Of a DNA stretch of 64,000 nt, positions 28,365 through 37,800 are shown piece after piece (position 1 is the stretch's first letter; each line of letters opens with the position of its first letter). Made by a program: the position numbers and the translations under genes. The stretch covers positions 1 through 64,000 of the forward strand of contig JANXUC010000090.1 of assembly GCA_025352065.1 (NCBI GenBank). The letters are read 5' to 3'. Source of the DNA: Acidobacteriaceae bacterium (GTDB taxonomy: Bacteria; Acidobacteriota; Terriglobia; Terriglobales; Acidobacteriaceae). A model generated the notes under the pieces. The model made no database searches, was not told where the DNA came from, and was given only the letters and a program-made list of their open reading frames with translations.

Positions 28365-28988
28365 GTGAATCGTATGAAGGATGGGCTGCAATCTCGAGTT
28401 CTTACTCTTGTAGCGGTTGCCGCGCTGCTCGCGCCCTTAGTCATCACTTCGGTGACGGCTGCGCAGAATCCTATTCCGCGCGCAGATCTTCCACTTGAGC
28501 AGATTTCACCCGGCAAAACTCGCGGCCCGCTCGTTAGCCTGGTCTCGGCACCGATTCCGACCGTGGTTCGCGGAAAATCCGGCACTCTCGATCTCAGATT
28601 TCACGTGGCCACCGGATATCATGTGAATTCCAACAAGCCAGCGGAAGAATTCATGATTCCCACCGCCATTCATCTCGATGCTGCCAACGACATCCTCCTG
28701 GGCAAGATCGACTATCCTACCGGCCAGGACATGTCTTTCGAATTTGCTCCTGACCAGAAACTGAATGTGTACACCGGAAATTTCACCGTTGGCGTAATGG
28801 TGCGCGTGTTGCACACCGCCTCACCCGGCAAGTACGCAATGCGCGGATCGCTCAAGTATCAAGCCTGTGACGACCGTGCGTGCTATCCGCCTAAGAACTT
28901 GCCGGTGCAATTTGAAGTCAAGGTCGCGAAACCGCCGGTGGAGCACAGCCAGCGCAGGTCCCCTCAAAGTCCGCACGCCCACCGGTAA
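28365..28988 (+). CDS. Exported DsbD-alpha-like domain protein
   Basis: The 207 residues begin with a signal peptide (VAALLAPLVITSVTAAQ) and contain one immunoglobulin-like domain. Its segment LKYQACDDRACYPPKNLPV matches the DsbD alpha-domain block in which two cysteines shuttle electrons from CcdA/DsbD-beta to periplasmic partners. Third in the ccdA-tlpA unit, it resembles the N-terminal domain of DsbD made as a separate protein. GTG at 28365 is used here; ATG at 28374 is possible, and neither has ideal ribosome-site spacing. The C-terminus is basic and short (HSQRRSPQSPHAHR). Confidence 0.85.
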   Translation: MNRMKDGLQSRVLTLVAVAALLAPLVITSVTAAQNPIPRADLPLEQISPGKTRGPLVSLVSAPIPTVVRGKSGTLDLRFHVATGYHVNSNKPAEEFMIPTAIHLDAANDILLGKIDYPTGQDMSFEFAPDQKLNVYTGNFTVGVMVRVLHTASPGKYAMRGSLKYQACDDRACYPPKNLPVQFEVKVAKPPVEHSQRRSPQSPHAHR

Positions 28989-28997
28989 CCCCCTCCT

Positions 28998-29594
28998 ATG
29001 CTGGAACCCTCTAGCGGTTCGCGTAGGGTAGTGCATGGGATTTGGGATACCTCCGCGATCTTTCGTCCGATGGAAGGCGTGCTAACCCAGAGCGGCTTTC
29101 GTCCGCTGACGCTAAATCTTAAACCCAGCAACGGCGATGTTGGGCTGGATCATATCGCCCTGCAGGTCCAGGAATTCGTCGAAAGTAAAATTCCACACGG
29201 AGAACAATTCGATCTGGTCGGCTTCAGGATGGGCGGCTTGGTCAGTCGCTACTACGTGCAGCGGTTGGGAGGAATCGAGCGGGTTCGCCGTCTCATTACG
29301 ATCTCAACGCCGCACCAGGGAACTCTGTGGGCGCATATGGTCGGCAATCCAGGCAGCCGGCAGATGCGCCCCGGCAGCGCTTTTCTGTCAAAACTGAACC
29401 ACGATGCGGCGATGTTGGAGCGGGTGAAGTTTGTTTCGATCTGAACGCCCTTCGACCTGATGATCTTACCCGCGAGAAGTTCCAGCCTTGGCGTAAGCTC
29501 TGAATTTCAGATTCCAGTCGCACTGCATGCGCGGATGCCCAAAAGCAGGCGTTGCACAGATCTCATCGTGAAACTGCTGCAAGAGTATCGCTAA
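28998..29594 (+). pseudogene. Lipase-like alpha/beta hydrolase with lost catalytic Ser and internal TGA
   Basis: The reading frame starts at 28998 and runs as a triacylglycerol-lipase-like protein. The expected nucleophile elbow G-x-S-x-G-G reads GFRMGG, with the Ser codon replaced by AGG at 29226-29228. A TGA at 29442-29444 then interrupts FVSI-TPFDLMILPARSS, where a Trp is typical of this family, and the same frame continues to a TAA at 29592-29594 (LIVKLLQEYR). Two independent hits, one in the active site and one nonsense, fit a pseudogene. Trp (TGG) to TGA is a one-base change. The first 148 codons may still be translated. Confidence 0.8.
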
Positions 29595-29607
29595 GCCTTC
29601 AAGGAAC

Positions 29608-31059
29608 TCAGCATCTTTTGAGCCGGCCAACTACTCGATCTTTCCCTAGCGCCATCATCACCGCGAACAAGCTTGGTGCCACGGCTTGTCCGGTCAGCGC
29701 AACGCGTGCTCCGTTGATGAGAGCTCCTGCCTTAACGCCGTTTTCCGCAGCTAGATCGCGCAAGATCTTCTCGGTGCCTTGTTCTGAAAACTCTTCTATC
29801 GATGTGGCATACCGACTCCCCAACTCGACAAGAATTTCTCGTATGCTCGCTTCACTTAGAAACTTCGTTACCGCCGCCGGGTCAGCTTCAAAATCGTCGC
29901 TAAAGAATGCCCTAAACGCATCTGCAAAGTCTTTCAGGTTCCGGGCTCGCGTCTTCAACAGGTCCACTGTTCGTGCGAGCCATCCCGGCTCTCGCTGCAG
30001 CGGGGTTACACCAGCCTTCTTCCATTCCTCTTCGATCAAAGGAATGAGTCTCTCCGCTGGATAAGCGCGAATATACTCCGTGTTGAACCAATCCAGCTTC
30101 GGCCGATCAAACACGGCATTCGAATGCGAAATACCATCTAACCCGAATTGCTGGACGAGCTCACGGTCGCTCAACACTTCTTTCGATGAATCTTTCGGCG
30201 TCCAACCCAGCAATGCGAGAAAATTCCGAAACGCCTCCGGAACAATACCTTCGTCGCGATAGGCCATCACGCTGGTAGCGCCATGACGTTTACTCAGCCG
30301 AGTCTTATCCGCGCCCAAAATCAGCGGGACGTGCGCAAACACAGGCAATGCAGCCCCTAGCGCTTCATAGAGCAGAACCTGCTTGGGCGTATTTGAAATG
30401 TGATCCGCGCCGCGCAGAATGTGCGTCATCTTCATTTCGATATCATCGGTGACTACGCTGAGGTGATAGGTGGGCACGCCATCGGAACGCAGTAGCACGA
30501 AGTCTTCCAGTTCTGTATTCGCAAATTCAACACGGCCAAACACAGCGTCCTGGAAGGCAGTCACGCCCGTCTCAGGAACTGCGAACCGGATAGCACCTGC
30601 CGCGCCCTCCGTTCTACGCTTCTCCCTCTCTTCCCGTGAAAGCCGGCGGCAGGTCCCGTCGTATTTTGGAGTCCGTCCTTCTGCCTGCGCGACAGCACGA
30701 CGCTGTTCCAGTTCTTCCTTGGCGCAAAAACAGTAGTAGCCATGTCCCGACGCAAGCAGGCGCTCGCCCGCAGCTTTGTACAAATCCATGCGCTTCGACT
30801 GAAAAAAGGGACCTTCATCCCAATCGATCCCCAGCCAGGCAAGTCCCTGCAAAATCCCATCCACCATTTCATCAGTGGAACGCTCGAAGTCCGTATCTTC
30901 AATCCGCAGAATCAGAGTCCCGCCAAAATGGCGCGCGTAAAGCCAGTTAAACAGCGCCGTTCGCGCCCCTCCAACATGCAGATAGCCGGTAGGAGAAGGA
31001 GCAAAACGCAGGCGGGGTTTAGCAGAGTTCGAGTGGGTAATGCCAGTAACTTCCGTCAT
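29608..31059 (-). CDS. gltX: Glutamyl-tRNA synthetase
   Basis: GltX charges tRNA(Glu) and in many bacteria tRNA(Gln) as well. The class I motifs are clear: FAPSPTGYLHVGGARTALFNW (HIGH-type, written HVGG) and the KLSKRHG block present as RLSKRHGATSV. The chosen ATG (MTEVTGITHSNSAKP) gives 483 residues, a normal length; the frame is open 11 codons upstream, but nothing there resembles the family. It is transcribed towards the decayed lipase, with only 13 bases between their ends. Confidence 0.96.
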   Translation of the reverse strand: MTEVTGITHSNSAKPRLRFAPSPTGYLHVGGARTALFNWLYARHFGGTLILRIEDTDFERSTDEMVDGILQGLAWLGIDWDEGPFFQSKRMDLYKAAGERLLASGHGYYCFCAKEELEQRRAVAQAEGRTPKYDGTCRRLSREEREKRRTEGAAGAIRFAVPETGVTAFQDAVFGRVEFANTELEDFVLLRSDGVPTYHLSVVTDDIEMKMTHILRGADHISNTPKQVLLYEALGAALPVFAHVPLILGADKTRLSKRHGATSVMAYRDEGIVPEAFRNFLALLGWTPKDSSKEVLSDRELVQQFGLDGISHSNAVFDRPKLDWFNTEYIRAYPAERLIPLIEEEWKKAGVTPLQREPGWLARTVDLLKTRARNLKDFADAFRAFFSDDFEADPAAVTKFLSEASIREILVELGSRYATSIEEFSEQGTEKILRDLAAENGVKAGALINGARVALTGQAVAPSLFAVMMALGKDRVVGRLKRC

Positions 31060-31245
31060 GAGGGGTAACCGAGTCTCGATGTTACGTGCCACGCAAAATC
31101 AGCGTCAAGCTGAGCCTCTGCCCTATCGCTGCCCTATTTGTGTCCGGGGGACCAGAGAGTTGTTGTATTGGGTACTTCGGGTGTGAAAACATGAGGTCAA
31201 GCGTGCATCTAAACTTGTAACCTCGAACCCGATCCACCCGGCCCT

Positions 31246-34200
31246 ATGGAAAACGAACTCGCGGCGATGACGACGATCCCAGGCGCTATTGCGCTGCTGC
31301 TGTTTTTCGTCTTCACCTATCTCTATTCACAAAGCAGGGTTGCGTATTTTCGTGCTTGGCAGCTAGGCTGGGCGGCCTATTCCCTTCACTATGTGTTGAA
31401 CACCTGGCTGCTGCTGCTGCGCCCTCCATCCGCACCGATTTTCTTGCTGTCTCAGCTGTCGCTGGTTGCCATGGCAGTTTGTATCGTCGTATCTACGCGC
31501 CTTACCCGCAAAGATTTTCATTGGAGTTGGGAGGACGGATTCGTAGCTCTGGCCGGAGTGGGGCTAGCCGTCTGGACTCTATTGCAGCACATGCGGGGCG
31601 GTCTGCTCGACTTGCACCCACCAATGCGCTCTCCAATCGAAGTGGGACTAGCCGCAGTATTTCTTTTTGCCTCGCTGCGTTTCTACCGGCAGGCACATGG
31701 TCGTCAGCTCATTGGCTTGGGCCTATTGGCGATTACGCTAATTTTTTGGGGTGTGCTGCTCGGGTACAGCCAACTCGCCACCATCTCCGGACCTTTCGCG
31801 ACTACCTTGGGCCAACTTCTCGGCCCCTTCCCGCAAATGCTGCTTGGCATTTCCATGGTGATCGTTCTCTTTGAGAATGAGCGGCGCGCCGTGCAGGAAA
31901 ACACGCTGGCATTCTCTTCCTTGGGGGTCGATACCGGGCGGCTTCTGGATGCCCAGCATCTGGTCCCGAGTCTGCAATCTGTGCTGGACCGCCTGCTTGC
32001 TTCGCTCCCCGCCAAGCGTGCGCTACTCTGTGCAGGTGAACCGTGGCGAGATATTCTGCCTTCCGTGCAACGCGGTTTCGATCCCGAGATGCTGCAAGAG
32101 CTAGAGGCGGGCAGTGGCGGCAACTATCTGTCGCAACTGGCATTTCGGCGTGGGGGCTTCGTAGAACTGCGCAATCTGGCGGATCTAACCGAGCCAATTC
32201 CCGCAGTGGCTGGCGAAGGTTTTGAGCACTTGCGCTACGTGCTTCTGCGATATGGCATTCGGAACATTACGGCGCTGAGCTTGCAAACGCGCGAGCACAA
32301 CTTCGGCGTGCTCATGTTCCCAGATTCCATGCGGCGCCTGTTTGCTGTCTCGCAGGTACGCATGGCGGTGGGGCTTGCGTTGCAAATTGCGATGACGCTG
32401 GAAAACTACATTGTCACGCACGCTGCGCATCGGCGTACGCAAGAGTACGAGCTTCTTACTGAGATTGGGCAAGCGGTCAGCTCGCGCCTGAATCAAGAAG
32501 AAATTTTGCGCGTGATCCACAAAGAATTGGGACGACTTTTCGATACCAGCTGCTTTTACGTAGCCTTCCGCGAGGGCGACGAAGTTCGTTTCGAACTGGA
32601 AGTTGAAAATGGCAAAGTCTTGCCGAAGCGCTTGCGCAAGACGACGAACGCCCTCACGGAATATATTTTGCGCACCCGTCAGCCACTGCTGATTCGCTCC
32701 GATCTGGAGAAGGCGCGGCAGCGGCTAGGAGTTATGTTTGTACCCGCACATCCGGCGCGAAGTTTCTGCGGCGCCCCAATCTTTGTCGGTGGCCAGGCTG
32801 CCGGTGTCATGGTCGCTATGAGTCTGACCGAGGAATTCGCTTTCGAGCAGCGAGATTTGGAAGTGATGAAGACCGCTGCTGCGCAGGTTTCCGTGGCGAT
32901 TGAAAACGCCCGCCTCTTCGCCGAAGAGCAGCGCCGCTCGCGGCAACTGGCGTTCCTGAACAATATTTCCAAAACTGCAATTTCCAGCCAGGATCCTGAA
33001 CAGATGCTGGCGGAAATCGTGCAAGAAATTCAAAAGACGTTCCAGTTCGATCACATAGGAATCGGAATCCTCGACTACGCGACCAAAGACATCGAGATTC
33101 GCGCCGAAGCCGGTTCCACGGCGCAGACTCGCGGCAAGCGTATCCCGCTCGGTGTCGGCATTCTCGGCCGCGTAGCCCGCTCGGGTGAAACCGCTTTGGT
33201 GCAGGCGACCGGCGAGGGTCCCGTCCTCGGCATTCTGCAGGATTCCTGCTCGGTGTTGTGCATTCCGGTCAGCTACGGTGAAACGCTGCTGGGGATTCTC
33301 AACATTGAAAGTAAGCGCGAAAGTGCGTTCACTCCCGACGACAAGCTCATCCTCGGTACGCTCGCCGATCTGCTGGCGACCGCGCTTCACAATTCTTTCG
33401 TGTTCCAAAAACTGCAACGCCAGTCGATCACTGACGGGCTCACGGGAATTAAAACACGCGGTTTCTTCTGGGAAGCGATGCAGTCCGAGTGGAAGCGCGC
33501 TTCGCGATCCGGGCGGGCCTTTTCGGTTGTGCTGATCGATCTCGACAAATTTAAAGAAGTGAATGACTCCATGGGCCATCTCGAGGGCGACTTGGTGCTT
33601 GCCCGCGTTGGCCGCTTATTGGAACAGAAGTGCCGCCAGTCAAACGTCGTCGCCCGTTATGGCGGCGACGAATTTATTATCCTAATGCCCGAAACAGGCC
33701 TGGAGCAGGCGCAGATTCTCTCCGAACGCCTGCGGCTCTGGGTGGCCACCGATCCCATGCTTAGCGAGCACCACATCACGGGCAGCTTTGGCGTGGCGAG
33801 TTTTCCGGTGCACGGATTTGCCGCGGAAGACATTATTCGCCTCGCGGATAGCGGAATGTATATCTCAAAGCACGCGGGCGGCAATCGCGTATCGATGGTC
33901 GAGCTGTCCGCCTCCGATGAAGGCGTCACAGTCAAGCGCCAGATGATGTCCTTGTTTATCGAAGGCTTCCTGCAGCGCGATCACACCGGTTCCGAGCACG
34001 TTGAAGAGGTTGTTTCCGCCGTTATTCGCGTCGGCGGCGCCGGAGAAAATTGTCATCCTGGCATTCTGCGCGAAGCCATCGAGGCTCTGGCGCGCGCCTC
34101 CGAAAGCCGCGAGACCTATGCGGTCGGCCAGGCTGAGCGCGTTGTTCGTTGTTCGGAAATGCTAGGCCGGGCTTTGGACTTGCCTCCGAACAAGCTCGAC

Positions 34201-34632
34201 GATCTTCAGTTCGCCGCGCGGGTTCACGATATCGGAAAACTGTTTTTGCCGGAAAAAATTCTGAACAAAGCCGGACCGCTCACGGAAGACGAATTCTATC
34301 TGATGAAGCAGCATGCGCAAATGGGCTCCGAATTAGTCGCCACCTTGCCGGACAGCGATCAAATTCAGAGCGCCGTGGAACACCACCATGAAGCTTTCGA
34401 TGGCACAGGCTACCCGGCTGGCCTCCGCGGAGAGCAGATTCCGCTGCCTGCCCGCATTATTGGATTAGCGGATGCCTTCGTGAATATGACCGGCGAGCGC
34501 CCCTTCGCCCCCGCCAAGACGACGGAAGAAGCTCTTACAGAGCTGGAAAAATTCAGCGGCACCCGCTACGACGGCATGCTGGTTCGAATGCTGATCCGGC
34601 AACTCAAAGCTGAGAAAGCCACGTCGGTTTAA
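31246..34632 (+). CDS. Membrane GAF-GGDEF-HD-GYP protein, predicted c-di-GMP synthesis and breakdown
   Basis: The 1128-residue signalling protein starts with about seven hydrophobic segments (residues 10-215). About three GAF-type domains follow (roughly 235-400, 405-560, 575-725). A GGDEF cyclase domain has an intact active site RYGGDEF near 806. The product-inhibition I-site reads RQSN instead of RxxD, so feedback is probably weak. A C-terminal HD-GYP phosphodiesterase domain shows HDIGK near 994, HHEAFDGTGYPAGL near 1046-1058 and LADAF; all metal-ligand positions look filled. The domain after the last Asp reads FVNMTGERPF. Both c-di-GMP-making and -degrading activities are plausible. The gene ends at a hairpin followed by T residues. 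Confidence 0.9.
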   Translation: MENELAAMTTIPGAIALLLFFVFTYLYSQSRVAYFRAWQLGWAAYSLHYVLNTWLLLLRPPSAPIFLLSQLSLVAMAVCIVVSTRLTRKDFHWSWEDGFVALAGVGLAVWTLLQHMRGGLLDLHPPMRSPIEVGLAAVFLFASLRFYRQAHGRQLIGLGLLAITLIFWGVLLGYSQLATISGPFATTLGQLLGPFPQMLLGISMVIVLFENERRAVQENTLAFSSLGVDTGRLLDAQHLVPSLQSVLDRLLASLPAKRALLCAGEPWRDILPSVQRGFDPEMLQELEAGSGGNYLSQLAFRRGGFVELRNLADLTEPIPAVAGEGFEHLRYVLLRYGIRNITALSLQTREHNFGVLMFPDSMRRLFAVSQVRMAVGLALQIAMTLENYIVTHAAHRRTQEYELLTEIGQAVSSRLNQEEILRVIHKELGRLFDTSCFYVAFREGDEVRFELEVENGKVLPKRLRKTTNALTEYILRTRQPLLIRSDLEKARQRLGVMFVPAHPARSFCGAPIFVGGQAAGVMVAMSLTEEFAFEQRDLEVMKTAAAQVSVAIENARLFAEEQRRSRQLAFLNNISKTAISSQDPEQMLAEIVQEIQKTFQFDHIGIGILDYATKDIEIRAEAGSTAQTRGKRIPLGVGILGRVARSGETALVQATGEGPVLGILQDSCSVLCIPVSYGETLLGILNIESKRESAFTPDDKLILGTLADLLATALHNSFVFQKLQRQSITDGLTGIKTRGFFWEAMQSEWKRASRSGRAFSVVLIDLDKFKEVNDSMGHLEGDLVLARVGRLLEQKCRQSNVVARYGGDEFIILMPETGLEQAQILSERLRLWVATDPMLSEHHITGSFGVASFPVHGFAAEDIIRLADSGMYISKHAGGNRVSMVELSASDEGVTVKRQMMSLFIEGFLQRDHTGSEHVEEVVSAVIRVGGAGENCHPGILREAIEALARASESRETYAVGQAERVVRCSEMLGRALDLPPNKLDDLQFAARVHDIGKLFLPEKILNKAGPLTEDEFYLMKQHAQMGSELVATLPDSDQIQSAVEHHHEAFDGTGYPAGLRGEQIPLPARIIGLADAFVNMTGERPFAPAKTTEEALTELEKFSGTRYDGMLVRMLIRQLKAEKATSV

Positions 34633-34648
34633 ACAAGCGTTCATGTAG

Positions 34649-34675
34649 GGCGAGCATTCCTGCTCGCCGCTTTTT
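34649..34675 (+). terminator. Palindromic repeat acting as terminator of the GGDEF/HD-GYP gene
   Basis: Perfect 8-base arms (GGCGAGCA and TGCTCGCC) with a TTCC loop at 34649-34668, followed by GC and five T. It is also copy 1 of a repeat family whose other copies lie near 50.2, 51.4 and 53.8 kb. Confidence 0.75.
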
Positions 34676-34770
34676 GACAAGTCCGCACACCAAATATTCT
34701 CAATCAATCAAACCCTTTGCTAACTATTCGGCACCTCCGCTTAGCGCGACGGGAGTTCCCGTATCATTCT

Positions 34771-34799
34771 TTGACATAGTAATAATTCCAGCCTATAGT
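34771..34799 (+). promoter_or_regulatory. Strong sigma-70-type promoter of the second receptor
   Basis: TTGACA at 34771-34776 and TATAGT at 34794-34799 are separated by 17 bases, 53 bases upstream of the ATG at 34852. This is the best promoter match in the window. Confidence 0.8.
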
Positions 34800-34851
34800 G
34801 AAATTTGCGTTCAAAATAAACACAATTTAAGAGCCGTTTTGGAGCCCTAAA

Positions 34852-37800
34852 ATGCGTGTAACCCAATGGGCCCCAGCAGTAGCCCTCCTAGTTGTGTGCC
34901 TTTCTTTCACCGCGGCATTCGCGCAGTTCGGCGCTAGCTTGCAGGGAACCGTCACCGACCAAACCGACGCAGTCGTTGTCGGAGCCACCGTCGAAGTCAC
35001 CAACCAGGAAACTGGTGTCACCAAAACGGCGCTCACCAGCACCGGAGGCTTCTATCGCGTTTCCCAACTGGTTCCCGCTAAATACACGGTTACGGTTGAC
35101 GCCGCTGGCTTCAAGAAGCAAATGGCGCGCGACGTTTTCGTGGCGGGAGAAGAGCTGACAGGCCACAACGTGCGCCTTGAGCTTGGCGCATCCAGCGAGA
35201 CGGTTACCGTGACCGGCGACGTCATCACGCTCCAAACCGAGAACGCTGACATTTCCGGAGCCATTTCAGCCGCCGACATTCAGCGGCTTCCGCAAGTTGG
35301 CCGCGATCCCTACGAACTGCTGCGCCTGGCGCCGGGCGTTCTGGGAGATGGCGCGCGTGGAGGTTCCAGCAACGGAGCCACGTTCCTGCCCGGCACCGAA
35401 GCCTTGGGTGGGTCGTCCAATACTGGAATCTTCCAGACAGAAAATCAGCCCCAAATCAGCGCCAACGGCCAGCGCGTCTCCAGCAACAACTTTGAGATTG
35501 ATGGCGTCAGCGTAAACAGCCTCGGTTTGGGTGGTGCGGCGGTCGTAACTCCTAGTCAGGAGTCCGTGCGCGAGGTCAAGATCGTGACCAGCAGCTATTC
35601 CGCAGAGGACAGTCGCAACTCCGGAGCGCAGGTGAAGGTCGTTTCGCAGAACGGCACAAATTCCTTGCACGGCAGCGGCGTGATTCTCTTTGACGACAAA
35701 GGGCTCAACGCCTTCAACAAGTTCTATGGGCCATCCAGCATTACGCCGAGCCTGCTGACATGTCAGGACAACAAGAAGGTTTTTGCCGGACAGTGTCCGC
35801 AACGCGTGGATACCAAGCAGCGTCTCTTTGGCGGCAGCCTGGGTGGGCCAATCGTGAAAGACAAGCTGTTCTTCTTCTTCTCCTACGAAGGCTTGCGCAG
35901 GAATGACACGACTTTTGCAAATGAGTGGATAGAAACTCCCGAGTTTCGAACATATATACATCAGGTGCGGCCGGGGAGCTTGGCGGACCAGCTCTTCAGC
36001 CTGCCGGGAATTTCCCCACGCGTCGTGGCTGGCGGCCTAACGCCGCCGTCCGCGCCCAATGGCACCCCCACAAACGGTGCCCTCGGACTCGGCTATGACC
36101 TGGGATCGCTCGCCGCAGTTACGATCGGACAGAAAGTTCCCGGATCCGGATGCGTCCCCGTTCCTCCCGCAACAAACTGCCCGTTGCCGCCCGACGGTAT
36201 TCCGGATGTAACCTACGCCAACGTAGCTTTCCCCAACACCACGAAGGGCAACCAGTATCACGGACGCATTGATTTCAATCACTCCAAAGATCAGTTCTCG
36301 ATTAGCGCCTACTATGTGCCGCTGGATACTTTCGGCGCAGAAGGCTCGGGGCGCGTGTTCATGGACAAGCCCTTCAGCCCGCGCAATAGCGCGACCACGG
36401 CAACCTGGATCCGCACAATTTCAGGCACACTCCTCAACGAAGCGAGACTTAATTTTACCCGTCTGCACGACGACGAGTTTGCTGGCCTGAACAAAACAAA
36501 TCTTGCGATTCCGCAACTCGACACGAATGGCTTTAACTTCGCCGGCGGCAACGGCTTCGGCCTTCCTGGTGGCGGTGGTCTGGCCTTTGGCGTCGATTCC
36601 AATGTCCCCAAGGTTCTCACGGAAAACACCTACGAATTTCGAGACACCATCAGCAAACAGAGAGGCAACCAGTTCTGGAAATTTGGAGTGCAGATCGTTC
36701 GCGAGCAGGACAACAGTCTGCGGCGTCAGCATGCGCGTCCGGAGTACGCTTTCGACAATTTCCTGTCTTTGGCGAACGACGCTCCCTTCTTTGAGAACGC
36801 CGCCGACATCAATCCTCTGACCGGAGGCACGCCGAGCAGCCGCTTCTACTTCCGCGACTCTTCCTACAATTTCTTCGTCCAGAACGACTGGAAAGTCCGC
36901 AAAAACCTTACCGTAAACCTGGGCATACGCTACGAATACACAACGCCATTTGCCGAAAAGAACGGCCACCTGAGCAACTACATCCCTGGGCCAAACGGCA
37001 TTGTCGACGGGCACGTTGCCGCCGTTCGCCAGCTCTCAGATTCGAATTACAAGAATTTCGCGCCCCGCTTCGGATTTGCCTGGACCCCTCGTCCGAATGA
37101 CGGCAAGGTCGTACTACGCGGCGGATGGGGCATGAGCTATGACCGCAACTTCTTCAACTTGGTCAATAACTCCCGCTTCAATCCACCCTTTGCGGCCGCT
37201 GGCATCGGCCTGTGCTGCGATCCTGCGGGAGGGATTCTTTACGCCTTCGGCGACCCTACGGACCCCTTAAAGTATCCGGCAAATCCTGCATTGCAGAGTG
37301 GCATCGATCCGGTGACAGGCGGACTCTTGGCCCCCAACCCTACGACACTGCCGGGCGGCTTTGTTCGTAACGATCAATACATTGAAGTCGATGGCGCGCC
37401 CAAGCATTTGCCTTCCTCGCGCATCTACAACTACTCACTGCAGCTCGAGTACGAACCGCTGAAACAGATGTTTGTCTCGCTAGCGTATCTGGGCAGTTCC
37501 GGTCATAACCTGGTCCGCACCATTGACATGAATCGCTACACACCGGGAGACTCGTTCAACTGCACCGGCTGCGCCAATAACAAAGACATGGTTCAGGAAG
37601 CGGATGTGAATGGCAACCCCGTTACCCCACGCCTGACAGGAAATCCGAACTTCGACCGCATTTTCTTTCCGCTGGCCGATGCCAGCTCCAATTTCAACTC
37701 GTTGCTGGTTCACGTCAGCAAAGTCTATTCTCACGGGTTCGAAGTCGACGGTAGCTATCGCTGGAGCAAAAGCATCGACACCTCATCGTTCGGACGCGGA

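Larger units (their letters stand above)
34633..34851 (+). promoter_or_regulatory. Spacer with terminator and receptor promoter
   Basis: A 219-base gap that holds the palindromic repeat and terminator at 34649-34675 and the receptor promoter at 34771-34799. Nothing else was recognised. Confidence 0.6.

Noticed and set aside
29442-29444. TGA as a selenocysteine codon in the lipase
   Set aside because: The site fits a Trp in the family, no Cys-type site is expected there, the nucleophile Ser is already lost and no hairpin SECIS was recognised after it.
32725-33579. Open frame antisense to the GGDEF/HD-GYP gene (284 codons)
   Set aside because: No recognisable domain and fully covered by the coding frame on the other strand.
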